Positions 1 through 14,400 of a stretch of DNA of 64,000 nucleotides are shown here, piece by piece. The position numbers and the translations under genes were made by a program. The notes under the pieces are model-generated. The model did not search any database, was not told where the DNA came from, and saw nothing but the letters and a program-made list of their open reading frames with translations. The first letter of the stretch is position 1. Each line of letters opens with the position of its first letter. Source of the DNA: Lates calcarifer (Eukaryota > Chordata > Actinopteri > Centropomidae); assembly GCF_001640805.2 (NCBI RefSeq), contig NC_066847.1:21691504-21755503 (forward strand), in the 5' to 3' direction.

Positions 1-3000
1 ATGCATTCCAGGGATATAATGCCTGCATATTTGCCTATGGACAAACAGGTAACTGAAAATCCACTCGTTTTTTTTATTTTTTGCTATATCCATTAGACCA
101 TGCAGTCTTTAAATTATTTATATATAATGAATTGCCTCTATTATACTCAAGGTCTCTAAGTATATTTGCAGGCTGAGTTGTCTCCAGATGTGTCCTTAAA
201 AAGTTTAAAGAGCAGGAAGATTTGTATTTCTGATCACACTGGTAAATCACTTAACTCATATCCTTCCTCACCCTAGAACAAATTAGCTTCTTTAGCCCGC
301 TTCCTGTCTTTAGAGGGAAACACTAAGGAGACACACCTATTTGGTAGTTTGAAGAGAAGAGCACAAATATTGCAGCTGCCTCCCAGTTACCTGATGTATA
401 AGAAAAAAAAAAATTCAGGATGGGAACTGCAGATGCACGTGGCATTTGATTTAGCATTTTTAGCACCACTATCAGTGTGGTTCCTTGGGTTGGAAAAGGC
501 TCAAATTAAAGTTTCACCACAGCAGATTTCATCACTGTATAGACTTCTCTCTGTAGGGGATATAATCATGTGTGACTCCATCTAGGTTCAGGCAAGTCCT
601 TTTCCATGATGGGGAATGGGGAGCAGCCAGGTTTAATCCCTCGACTCTGCTGCTCGCTGTTTGAGAGGGTCCACAGGGAGGCGAACGAGGCCCACACTTT
701 CAAGGTGGAGGTGTCTTACATGGAGATCTACAATGAGAAAGTCCGCGACCTGCTGGATCCCAAAGGGTGAGTCTGATATGCGGTCTTGTACTTTTTCCTC
801 AGAATGAGCACATGCGACTCAGCTCACTGAATTTAATAAGTTAATGCTGCTTTGGTAATGCTCTTGACCCGGGGTAACAGACGCAGCTGCTCACACAAAC
901 TGTGGTGCAATTTCCTCATAGTCTTGATTTTACTCCAGTTCCAGCGTGAGCAGTGTCCTCTCCGTCAGCTTCCCACTTCGTGCCGCTGCGCGTCTCTGTT
1001 TATAGCTCTGTTGTGTCTAGTAGCCTGAAAGGGTGGGGGGGCGGCGGCGACAGAATGATGTGTGAGTAGGAAGCTCAACCCCAGTTATTTCCTGCAGAAC
1101 GGTGGCCAGCGTTGTCCTCTGACACTGCTGTGTTCTCTGCCTCCATGGTCTGATGTGGGTTGGCAGACAGACTGCAGGGGAGGGTGAGTTGTGAAAGAGG
1201 GACATCTGTTAGTGAAGCTGGGAGCAAGAGAGTGGTCAGAGCCGCTTGTGAGCCGAGCCCCAGAGAGGGACTACAGTGCAGTGCTCTGTGTTTGCTGCAG
1301 ATGTCGGAAGATGCAGCCAGAAACATTTCGATGGCGACTTCCTCTCACTTATATTACAAGCCTCACACTCTCTTGATCTCCCTGTGTATCTGCCTCTGTG
1401 ATTTTTAGGATTAAATGTGATATAGAGCCAAGTGCAGAGTCTCCCACTATGAGTTGGTAGCTGGTCTTTCTAGTGGTTGCATCCTCTTGTGTGCTGCAGT
1501 GGGAGGTAGATTACCAGAATGGAAGCAGGGAACCCGTTTTCTGCCAACCACAGTCATTCTGTAGCCATGGAGAGGGATTCAGTGACTCTTTCTCATCTAT
1601 AGGATTTCTCCTCAACACCTGGCAGACAGCCAGATGAAGATGAGCTTCAGTTTACGCACCTGCACCATCTAGTGAGCCTCTCCTTTAGTTTGAGTTTGTA
1701 ACACAGCAGATGTATTTTATAAGGATATAGTCCATGTTTTGATCAGGAAATTCCCTTATGCAAAACCAAAACCAACAATAAATTGACCCTATTATCACGC
1801 TGTGGAGCCAAGGCTTTATATAGCTTATCCCTCTGTGCCTTGAAGTGACACATTGTTGTATTGGGTGAAACATTTTACAACAAAAAAATTTTAATTTGGC
1901 ATCTCGGCATCAAACCTTTTTGGAGTTATTTCAACATTGCATGCCAGCCATCCCATTCATTTCCATAGTCCAGTTGTAAAGCATACTAAGAATAACAAAT
2001 ACAACTTCTGAAAGTGAGACATTTGACATATTTATCAACATATTGTCAACATATTTCTTAAATATAATTGTTACCAAATACCAATAGGAGGCTGTTTCTA
2101 ATTTCCCAGCAGTGAATTTGTATTCATGTTCCCAGAAAAGGGAAAATAAGCCACATGAGCTTCTAAGAACCGTGAAACATTAATTTAAGTTCTCGTTCAT
2201 TCTAATCAAGTTCCCAAGGTCGGACAGTACGTTTTCAGCTTCTCCAGAAAGAGAATTTGTTGAGCTGCCATGAGAGCCAAGAGGTGTTACATGTAGGAAG
2301 ATGAATGTCAAATCGAAAGTGCGTTATAAAACCCAAACTTGTCTTCTTTCTTTCATTTTGCACATATGTCCCTAATTGAAATAGTAAGTATTCCTCCCTT
2401 TTTTTCATTGAGTTTTCTTCTCTGTTTTTTAAGGAGCCGACAGTCCCTCAAAGTTCGGGAACACAAAGTCCTGGGTCCATACGTGGATGGTCTGTCTCAG
2501 CTGGCCGTGACCAGCTTCGAGGTGTGTGTCTCACCCTTCTGTCATCGCACCGCGACCAGAGACGAGGCTGAACCCACCCCTGTATCACTGACCAACGCGC
2601 CTCATGTTTCACATACACATAGGCTTGATTTATAGCGTCCAGCAGGAATGCCTTTACATCGCATGCCTAGTTGTCAAGTCGCTGATTTAAATTCAGAATA
2701 AACATTCAGCTTAAAATCCCTCCCAAGTGCAGAAACTGTAATGACACATATTCCTGATGTGGGATGTAGTCATGAGGTTTTGTGCAGTTCATATGCCAAT
2801 CCTTGGCAGGGCCTTCCTTAATTAAGTTTAAACATCTCCACCCTGTTCCTCTGTGCTCTGCTCTGCCTGATATTAGTCCATTTGGATATCCCACAGCCTT
2901 GGCTCACAGGCTGCTGTGACCCAGCTAAATCACATGGCACACAGCCATATGTGAATACCGCCTGACTTTCCTGCAATCATAATGATGCATTTGCAAGTTT

Positions 3001-5607
3001 CACTTAAACCCAGTGAAATGTGTTCAAATTATATGTTTGTTTGTTGTTTTTTTTTTTCAAACTTATTACTTGCAACCATGACTAACAGTGGTGTTATTTT
3101 TTTCTTGTATGACGTCACTCTCCATCTTTCTAGGACATCGAGGTGTTAATGTCAGAGGGGAACAAATCTCGCACGGTTGCAGCCACCAACATGAACGAGG
3201 AGAGCAGTCGTTCACATGCCGTCTTCAGCATCATTGTCACACAAACACTTTATGATCTGCAGTCTGGGGTCAGTCTTTTCTTTTTGCTGTTCTTGCTTGA
3301 GGACACCAAAAAACTTATGACTGTATTTGTTGTGATCTGATAAATCTGTTTATTTTATTATGGGTCTGTCTGACTGTGCATGTGCTTGTCTGTAAACAGA
3401 ATTCAGGGGAGAAAGTGAGCAAGATGAGTCTGGTTGACCTGGCAGGAAGTGAGCGAGTTTCCAAGACTGGAGCTGCTGGAGAGAGACTCAAAGAGGGCAG
3501 CAATATAAACAAGTGGGTATATTTTTTACATGAAAGCCATATGGTCCAATAAATCATTTGACAGGTCAATACTGAGAGGGCTTGAATTGATTTTTCTTTT
3601 CTATTTTTTTGTGTGTGTGTTGTTTTAGATCTCTCACCACCCTAGGCTGTGTGATTTCTGCTCTAGCTGATCAGTCTGCAGGGAAGGGGAAGGGCAAGTT
3701 TGTGCCTTACAGAGACTCAGTCCTCACCTGGCTGCTGAAGGTTTGACCCACTACTGCCCACTACTTTTGGTCATTACAATAATGTGTACTAAAACTAGGT
3801 TTACTCAAATGTGAAAATTGACCAAAAAAATGTTGCATGTTTGTCCTGTGTTGTTGCAGCACCATGCACGTAGACTGAAAAGAGACATTTAGCTGCTCTG
3901 CTTCCTTGCAATATGTTTTCTTTTCTTCAGGACAACCTTGGCGGCAACAGCAAGACAGCCATGATAGCCACAGTGAGTCCAGCGGCTGACAACTATGAGG
4001 AGACTCTGTCTACGCTACGCTACGCAGACAGGGCCAAGAGAATCGTCAACCATGCTGTGGTGAATGAAGACCCCAACGCTCGGATTATCAGAGAGCTCAG
4101 GGAGGAGGTGGAGAAACTCAAAGTTCAGCTCTGTCAGGCCGAGGTGAGAGGAGGGATTGGGTGGACCGCAGAGGCACAGAAATTACAAATGAACTCATGC
4201 AAGATTTGTCATCAACCACATGATGGTCCAGACTGTACTGATGCTGATTGTGTTTTTTTCCCCCCATTGCTCACATCAGTCCATGAAGGCTCCTGAACTG
4301 AAGGAGAAACTGCAGGAGTCTGAGAAACTCATTCAGGAGATGACTGTCACCTGGGAGGAGAAACTAAGAAAGACAGAGGAGATTGCAACTGTACGCACGT
4401 CTTTTATAAAAATTAAAAAAAGACTCCAAAATCTCTACTACACTATTACAGTATCACTGACATCTGTGTTTACAGGAGCGTCAGAAACAGTTGGAGAGCA
4501 TGGGCATCTCTTTGGAAACATCTGGGATTAAAGTGGGTGAAGACAAGTGTTTCCTCGTCAATCTAAATGCTGATCCTGCCCTGAATGAGCTACTGGTCTA
4601 TTACCTGAAGGTAATACATCTTTTACAGTTTGATACCACAGTACCTTTAGCTCATCTGCAAATAAAACCTTTATAGTGTACATTTACCAGTTATATTTTT
4701 GATGCCTCCATTTAAAACTTTAACCTTAAATTTCAACTTCAGAGTCAATGTTATATTGACCACTCTGCCCAGAGATGTTTTTTATGATGACACCACTAAA
4801 TAAGAATGAAGTTTTGTAGCCATCTTGCTGTTAATTTTCCGACACATATTTCAGCATGAAGTTTAAACTAGTTCATGATGTAGATAGGATGTAAAATATA
4901 CTGTAACTGTGGCATAAGCAACAATAGGCTTTTCAATAATGATCCAGAAGTGGGACAGCTACACTTAATGATGTTAGCTGCCATAAACAAATAAGATCCT
5001 GATGGGAGGAGATTGTCTAATTTTATTCCAGATACTTGTCTCTGCGTTGTGCTGAGGGCAAAGTTGCTGTAGATTGCTGTCATTAGGTGCATGAATGCTC
5101 CTAAAACAGTTTATAAATGTATTGTCAATATAACTGTACTTATTTCCATGTGTGCCAATAGTTCTAAATTGTAAATACATCCATTATTGTGGGGATTTCT
5201 TTATCTAAATCAAGTCTCTAACTCACTCACTTACACCTCACACCAACTGTCTGTGTACCCCACATACCACAGCAGTTATATATACCACCAGCTGAAGTCC
5301 TGACCCATAGCACACATGTTGCAGTGATCCATATGGCGGTGTGAGAGCAGAGTCCAGTCAAAGCAGGTCTGGACTTTGCAAATCACTGAAGTGAAACAAG
5401 CGACCGACTAGTCGGACCTGTAAGAGCAGAGGCATGTGAGAAAGCAGCCTGTTGCAGCTTGCAGAACAACAGGCCTTTGTCTGGGTTCTGCAGACCAGCC
5501 TGGCATATCGGTGTGGAATGACTATGTTAATGTGAAATGGGTTCCTTCGCTGCAGGGTAGGACATCCTCTAGAAGCTGGGATGTTTGTTCAACAACGCCC
5601 ACTCTGC

Positions 5608-5643
<36 letters not shown>

Positions 5644-8404
5644 GTTTTTTCACTTAGGTCTGGTTTTGCTTTGGTATTATTCTTAATCTCCCCGGTTTGT
5701 TTTCTGCAATGCTCCTGTTCAAATTGGGTCGATAAATACCAGTTTGTAGCTTTTAGGGTAATGATTGAAAAAAAAAAAGTTGGATTAAGACACTGGGTGT
5801 AATTACTTTCAGATCTACCATTATAATTTCCAAAATCTGTCCTCCACCTGTGTGTAGGAGCACACGCGTGTGGGCGCAGACACTTCTCAGGACATCCAGC
5901 TCTTTGGGATCGGAATCCAGCCGGAGCACTGTGTCCTGGAGCTCTGCCCAGATGGTGATGTCACCCTTATGCCCATAGGGAATGCCAGGTGAGCTACAAT
6001 ACAACTACCTCCAATGTGCTCTCTGCCTATCTGTCTCTGTGTATCTCTCTGTCTGTTGTCTCTCTCCTTCATGGATGACTGGACCTCAGTGTTTCACATG
6101 ACCTCACTGTACAGGAATCTATGATCTGAGCTCCTCGCTTTGATATCAGAGCCACATCTCCCTCCCACTACAGGGGGATTGTTCTTTCTCAATTTGTTTT
6201 CCCTGTTTAAGGCTGAAGATTACAATACCATCTGACATCCTCATTAATACAATTTTTTCATCAATCTCTCTGGTTTTCTGCAGGACCTGTGTGAACGGAA
6301 CAATGATCGACTCCTTGGTGCACCTGTGGCACGGAGACCGCATCTTATGGGGCAACAACCACTTCTTCAGGTATGAGGATTTTAATTCAAACATGCAAAA
6401 AAATAAAAAATAAAGAAAGTCACTGATTGGATTTCCTGTCGTGTCGTAGGATTAATCTGCCCAAGCGAAAGCGGCGGGACCGTTTGAAGGAGCTCGAGAG
6501 AGCTTCTCCCAGAGAGAGCTTCGTAGAGGCAGATGTGGAGACCGCCAGCGAGGCCTCTTCTGAGCAGGACTACACCTACGAGTTTGCCCAGATGGAGGTC
6601 ATGATGAAGACTCTTGGGAACAATGGTATGATTAGGATAATCATACATGATCCTTTAGGCTCTCAGGCCACATATTCCACTTAGATTTCCAGCTACTCTG
6701 ACAAAAGCATTACATTTTTTAGAAATACCATTACTGTAAAACAATACTTTGTTTATCCCACTGGATGTATAAAAGCCCACATCTAGTTTGAACCCTCGCC
6801 ATTATTTTGTCAGTGGATTACTGCTACAAAATCCAAATTTTGGTAGTGAAATGGAGTCTGGCTGGGGCTGATGATTTCCTGACACAATGATTATTTTCAG
6901 TGTCAGTTGTCTTAATTTATTTTTTATTTTTCAGTCACTATCTTAGTCTAGATCTCAAGGATATGAATATGATGTGATATGAAACAGAGAAAATCAGTAA
7001 ATCCCGAAATTTGAGAAAATAAAAAAGTAATTGATAAGGAAATTTGCTGTTTTTTGTCGGTTGACTAAGCCATGTCTCTCTCCCATTACAATACTAAGAT
7101 ATTGTTCCTTTTTATAAATTTGTTTTGAAAAGTGCTATATAATTTGTGTATAACTAAAATATTTAAGACAAAACATCAAAGTAAGAAAAAAATGCAATCT
7201 GACATTTGTAGATAATATTAACATAAAATAAAACACATGAACCTGTACAGTGTTTTGGATCGTAAACTTTGTTTTCCTCTGGTGCGTAGACCCCATGCAG
7301 AATGTGGTCCAGGTGCTGGAGAAGCAGTACCTGGAGGAGAAGCGGACAGCTCTGGAGGAGCAGAGGATGATGTACGAGCGGGAGCTGGAGTCCCTGCGGC
7401 AACAGCTGTCCCCTGAGAAAACACCGCAGCACCACCGCAGCAGCAGTGACCGCCTTACATTCCCGACACACACGCCACACAGCAAGCTGCGACTGTGGAC
7501 GGAGGAACGGTTGGTGGAGTGCACACAAATGCACTGATACACAAACTGAAAATTTTTAAGGGAGGCCTGCCTCAGCAATGAAGAGCTGAGATATGCATTT
7601 ATCATTTTCTGTTTTATATTACTTGTTTGTATGTATCATTTCTGAGTGCAGAGATGCATGAATATTTGCAGTATTCACCTTATTTGGTATACATAGTTCT
7701 AAGCAGAAGCCAACATGTACAAGCAGTTGTGGCCCCAGTGTATTTGCAGATTTTTAAAGAATGAAGTCAGTTAAATGTTGAGCTCACATGGATTTTATTC
7801 AGTGCTGACTCAGTTAGTCCTCTATCAGTGAGGCAGGATGACATGAATATAAAGTTCCACCTAACCCTAAAAAAGCTCTGTGGAGCTGAGATCAGATCTA
7901 AAAACTGATCAGGAAACTGTGATAAACTTGACTTAGTCATTAAGTCGGGTTGTCACCTTCCTGTAATAATGTGATGTGACACTTCTTGACCATCCTGTTA
8001 AAATTATCATCTAGATAATGTTGCGTTGAATGCATGCTGTGGGTCAGTATCAATATTGTGGCATCCAAACAGTGCAGAATTTTGTCTGAAGGAACATTAA
8101 GTTTGCCAAAAGAACATCTGACGCCATCACACAGCATTTTTTGTTGGATTCAGTTTCGACGTTGTGTACTCTACTGAGAGCTGTTTTCCCATTCCTGGTA
8201 AACTGAAGCCACTGTGGTTTGTGAAAATATCAGAAAGAAAACGGTATCTGAGATCAGCAGGGATCAGTGTTTCTGCTTGATCTTAAACATCACGCATTGT
8301 TCAAGTCATAGTTTAGTCAGTCTTTAACTTGTAAACGCAAAGGGTGGTATTTACGTCAGTCCTGACTCTCTTCATCTTTGTGAATGAATGATCTCTGTGT
8401 TCTG

Positions 8405-8474
<70 letters not shown>

Positions 8475-11400
8475 CAGGGATGAGCTCTTCCGTCAGAGTC
8501 TCTCTCGACTCAGGGAGCAGGTCGTGAAAGCCAACACCTTGGTGCGAGAAGCCAACTTTTTGGCAGAGGAGATGAACAAACTGACCGACTATCAGGTCAC
8601 CCTTCAGATTCCTGCAGCCAATCTCAGCGCCAACCGCAAGGTTAGACCTCTGAACTAAAAAGAAGTATGAGTTCAGTGTCATCTGTCTATGGGCTGGAGA
8701 TTTTGAGGTGTGTGTATCTACTGAAATATAACAAGTGCCTAAATCTGTAAATCTGTTTTTATGTAGCGTGGAGCGATAGTGAGCGAGCCGGCCATCCAGG
8801 TGCGGAGGAAAGGGAAGGGGACCCAAGTGTGGACCATTGAGAAGCTGGAGAACAAACTGGTGGACATGAGAGACCACTACAGGGACTGGAAGGAAGGCAC
8901 AGAGGAGATGGTGAGAAACAGAGATTAGAGATAAGTAAGAAAGAAAAAAAGTTAACTGGATTATTAAGTCTGTTCCTTGTTGTTTTTTTTTAGTGCAACA
9001 AAGTGAACAGTAAGCACTGTGATCCATTCTATGAAGCACAAGAGAACCACAACCTGATAGGAGTGGCCAACATTTTTCTGGAGTGCCTTTTCCATGATGT
9101 TAGACTGCAATACGCAGTCCCTATCATCAGCCAACAGGGAGAGGTAAGGGTACGCCAACATAAACAGATGCATATACAGATAAATTATTCATGGTGCAGC
9201 TTTCCAGTATTCCCAAACACCAGATCCATACATCACCTTTACGATAATAAATAATATACCACTTGAAATTCATCACAAAAAAGTTCATATGGATAAGTTA
9301 TCAGAAGGTTTTCATACACACAGGTCACTTTTAAATACTGTATGTAATATTATGTTTGCTTTGCATATCTAAGACATTAGCATATTTTTAAAATTGAAGT
9401 CATAACACCCTCATTCTGCTTGTTTGTACAGGTTGCAGGCAGGTTGCACATTGAGCTGATGCGAGTCAGTGGTGCCGTACCAGAGCGCCTGTCCGGGGGA
9501 GATGACTCATCAGAAAACTCCAGCGAGAGTAGCTGCTACGAGGTCATGGACACCAACGGGGAGATCGTCCACATGGCCAAGAGGCTCACCTGCAGGGTAA
9601 AAGCTTCTTGTCAGTGGGTAGACAAGTTATACAGAAATTGTATCACTTATGTTTTTTTTTTTTTGTTTTTTGTTTTTTTTTTTGAAAAAAAAAAAAAGAG
9701 CTTGCATTTCACTGGCAGACATTTATACAGAGACTTACCAGCATATATAGACATCCAGTAACTTAATCTTTTCTGTTTTTCTTGCTGCAGGTGCGGATCA
9801 GGGAGGCCACAGGTCTGCCGCTCAATTTGTCCAACTTCGTCTTCTGTCAGTACACCTTCTGGGAGCACGGTGAGCCCACTGTGGCTCCTCCCATGGTCAG
9901 CCCAGACAGACCTTCCCCTCGAAGCCCAGATGCCCAATTCACTGTCCAGTTTGATCACTGCAAGGTAAGAAAAAGGAGACCAATTTGAAATTCTCTTTTG
10001 TCTCTTTTGTTGGTAATGTTTTCAAATCACCTTCACTGCACTAAATCTTGTCTTTGTGCAGGACTATGTTGTGCATGTGACGGACGAGTTTTTAGAGTTC
10101 ATATCCGATGGAGCGCTGGACATAGAAGTTTGGGGTCACCGCTGTGCTGGGAATGGACGTTCACTCTGGGAGTTAGACGCACTAGAGGCCAAGACCCAGA
10201 CGCTCCGAGACAGGTACGTGTTTCGCTCACGCTCTTGCACGTGCAGTCTCACGCGGACACTGGCATGTCACGCCTCGCTAATCTTGGCCGTTGCACGTTC
10301 AAGGTGGAGTGAGGTGTCTCGCAGGATCGACCTGTGGATCTCCATCCAGGAGCTGAATGAGCAGGGAGAGTACTCATCTGTGGAGCTGCACTCTGGAAAA
10401 GACATCAGCACAGGAGGAGTCTTCCAACTCCGGCAGGTCAGAGAAAAACTATGAGGATATTTCCCTTTAGGTCAGACTGGCTGCCCTACATCAAACACAC
10501 ACTTAAGAGGATCAAAACTAATTATGAACAGACGTAATTATGTGCTTTTAGTAGTCTGAGAGTGCAGAGTTGGAAGCAGCGCTCTCATATTAAATTATGG
10601 GGATTTGTCTAAGCAGGGCCACTCCAGGAGGCTGCAGGTGTGCGTGAAACCAGTCCAAAACTCAGGCACTCTGCCTCTGCTGGTGGAGGCTGTGCTGTCT
10701 GTGTCTATTGGCTGTGTGTCAGCTCGCTCCACCAAACTGCAGAGACCGCTCGACAGCTACCAGGTCTGTAGAACACACACACATGTATTTAATATTTTTG
10801 CGTATGTTCACATACACGCCACTTAGACTATGTATGTATGTAAATAGGATGATGATTTGTATGTAACTGAATGAATTAAAACTGAGCAGTGTTTTGGGAA
10901 CAGTTTGCCTGTTTCATGACAGTAATATACAATATTATGCTGAATCAGTCAAAGTATGTTTAGTCTGTCTCCGGTTTCATGCTGTGACTGGTTCATCTGG
11001 GTAGCTGGCAGTCTGTGTCATTAAGGCCCTTTTAGCTCTGTTATCATACACTTATGTGCCCTGATACACAGGAAGCAACTGGTTGACAAATTCCAAATAG
11101 TCCAAATCACATTTTCCAAATTCATATTATTAGAGGAATTCATTCTGAGGCTCCTTATTGTTTTTCTAATTTCTAATTTACACAAACATGGAGATAAATT
11201 TCACATCACATCTCTCTTTCACATCACTGATATTCCTAGAAAGTTACATGAGCAGTGAATGGTTTGCTCTGAGCTGTCATGTCAGAGCCTTTTCTGGTTC
11301 CCCCACATTTGACTGAGTGTGTTCTCTCCTGCCAGAGAGAGGCGGAAGAGGATATGGATAGTTATCAGGTACCATCTCAGTCCCCTCCTGCTGCTGCTCC

Positions 11401-14400
11401 CCCTGTAGTTCACTCTGCAGCATGAAGGATACCAACTGATTGTGTGTTTGCGACTAGGCCTGTTGCTGAAGGCATGTGAGGCAGGAGGCAGAAGGGCTGT
11501 GCCTCTACCGACTAAAGGAGAGCTTTATTGAAACAGTGGCTGCACATGTGAACGATTTCTGACGCTGTAATTATCAATCACCCCAAACCATTCTCTGACA
11601 CCCCTCTCTGCAAAAATACAGTTCCACCCATGGCCGAGCTCCCAGCCAGGGAGTCTGCCTGCCAGGGATCCTGTCCCGCTCTCTCTTGCCTTTCTGCTCA
11701 GGTTGCACACACTAATGCTACCGTTTGCTTATCACTACTGAAGAGCTGCAGGAATAATAAGCCTTACTTAATCAAAGGGGCATTGCATGGCTGCATGATT
11801 TACAGTTCTCTGCATGGTGGACGTGTGCTGATGCCAGAAGTGTGATGTGATTGGCTTTGAGGTTTGTTGGTTACTCTGGACGATGCAGAGAGGAATCTGC
11901 TCTCTCTGGCGCTCTCACAGAGCGATCTGCTGTGTATCCAGGTAGGACTTTGGGTGGCTGTGGCTGCATGTGAGGACATGCATGCAAGTGTGTATGTGTG
12001 AATGCATGTGTGTGGATGTGTGTGAGTTGTAAAAGGGTTAAAGGGAGGTTTTATGCGTGTAATAATCATTTTTCACAGGCCTGAAGGCTCTGATTTTTAA
12101 CATCATTGGTTTGGGAACATGTATTAGGATTAGCTTCACTTTGCTTTTCTAATATATTAGCTGTGGGTGTTAAGAAGCAGCCAGGGTATTCCTTCAGACA
12201 TGCCAGCCCAGTCCACCCTTGCCATTCCCTGGTAACACTTGACTGAGCCCTGCAGCAGATCCTCTCCTCACTAAGCCAACTGGCATAGATTCTGGTCTCT
12301 TGTCTGCTTCCAGGAGGAAGATCTCAACTGTGTCAGAGAGCGCTGGTCAGAAGCCCTGATCAAACGTCGAGAGTACCTTGACGAACAAATCAAAAAAATC
12401 ATCAATAAACATGGTGAGTCCTAGGCTGTGTGTTACAGATTAGATTGCTTTTGTATTTTTTTCAGTGTGTTATGATTAAATCTCTCTGTTTTCCTTTCAT
12501 TGTAAATCCAGAAAAGTCAGAGGAGGACATTGAGCGTGAAGCTCGGCTGGTGGAGCAGTGGGTCGGACTGACTGAAGAAAGAAATGCAGTGCTGGTACCT
12601 GCACCTGGCAGTGGCATCCCAGGAGCTCCTGCAGACTGGTAAAAAAAAAAAAAAACAACAGAAAAACTACAAACATTCTCCCGAGCACAAGTCAGATTCA
12701 CTTCATTGGCAAACCTTTTGCTTTTTTCACCATTAACCTCATATTCAACGGCTTGTAGGACCCCACCTGCAGGAATGGAAGCTCACATCCCTGTGCTCTT
12801 CCTGGATTTGAATGGTGAGACAGACACATCGTTTATGTCAGCTAATATTTCACAGATTTTCTCTCAAGCTTTACAAACACCAACTCTTCTGTTAAACCGC
12901 CAGCGGATAATCTGACAGTGAACGAGCAGCTGACCGGCCCACATGCCGCAGGCGTTAACTCTATCCTGCCTAAGGAGCATGGAAGCCAGTTCTTCTATCT
13001 GCCCATCATCAGGCACAGTGATGAGGAGGTGAGCAGTGGGTTTGACTTTTCTGCCCTCCTGTGGCCAAAAAGGGAACTCTGAGAGCCGTGTTTTTGTTCA
13101 TTTCTGTTTCAGAAAACTGTAAGAAAGGCACATGAGTCTGTGAGTTTCTTTAAGTGTGTTCATGTGACCTTTGCAGCTGTAGTTTCACAGATATCTAGTT
13201 TGTGGTTTGTCAGATGACCACATTCACTGCAAGACTACATATAAACTCTAAGTACTGGTTCTTCCATTGCTTCTTCAGCTACTAGTTGGTTATAGTGTAT
13301 TTTTGTAAAGAAAATGCATGTTTTGTTGTCAGTTATTTTACAAAGGTTCCATTCTGAGGTATGTTGTTTTTACTGCTTTAATTGCTGCTAAAAGTTCTTT
13401 TTCCTCATATAATGGCACACAGACAGGAGCACTTTGGGGCAACATATTTTTTCCTACAATTATGTGCATAATTGAACAATTACGGAGTCATGTAATTGCA
13501 TGGCATCGTGCATAGAAGCAAACAGAAAAAAGTCATCTTAATTTCTTTCCCTTTGATGCTGAGCAGCAGCTCTAACCGTACAGTAACCACTTCTACTGTG
13601 CTATAGTGTCGTGTCATGAGATGGTGGTTTTTCCACTCATTAGCCAACTGCTCCAAACTCAAATCTGCAGCCCACCTACATGACTGCAACCCACATCTCT
13701 TTGTGTGCAGTGACAGTCTGATGGCACAGTTCATCTCTCTGCAGACGACTCTGGAGCAAGTTCAATAACACACAACTCCTCTGAATTACCAGGTGTCCGC
13801 AGTGTGCTCCTGGGACTCATCCATCCATGATTCTGTGCACCTCAACCGGGTCACGTCTCCTAACGAACGCATCTACCTGATCATCAAAGCCACAGTGCAG
13901 CTCAGCCACCCTGCCTCCATGGAGCTGGTGCTCCGCAAGAGGATCGCTGTCAACATCTACAACAAACAGGTGAATGGGGATCAGATGACGATGTCAGCCC
14001 CAGAGATGAGATGTACATCAGTGGATCGTGTTTAAACTGTTTTTTTATTTGTGCAGAGTTTCACTCAGAGTCTCAAGAGAAGAATGTCCCTAAAGAACAC
14101 ACTTTACTCCTGTGGCGTGTCTTATGAGATCGTGTCCAACATACCAAAGGTACACGTGTGTGATTCTATATCTAGTGGAGACTGATTTCCCAGTGTGCTG
14201 CAAATAACCAGTTTGGTGTTTTATCTTTATCATTATCTTTTCTATGTTTCTTCTCTTGCCTTTCTAGGCTTCAGAGGAACCAGAGGAGAGGGAGACCTTG
14301 GCCCTCATGGCTGCTCGCGGTGACAGCGAGGAGACTCAGGATGGAGAAACCTATATAGAGAAATACACACGGGGAGTTCTGGAAGTGGAGAACATTCTCA

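Noticed and set aside
8356..9039. 227-codon minus-strand ORF containing a long His-Thr run
   Set aside because: It is the antisense reading of the GT microsatellite and of kif13 exons 8478-8640 and 8767-8910, and has no splice logic or domain of its own.
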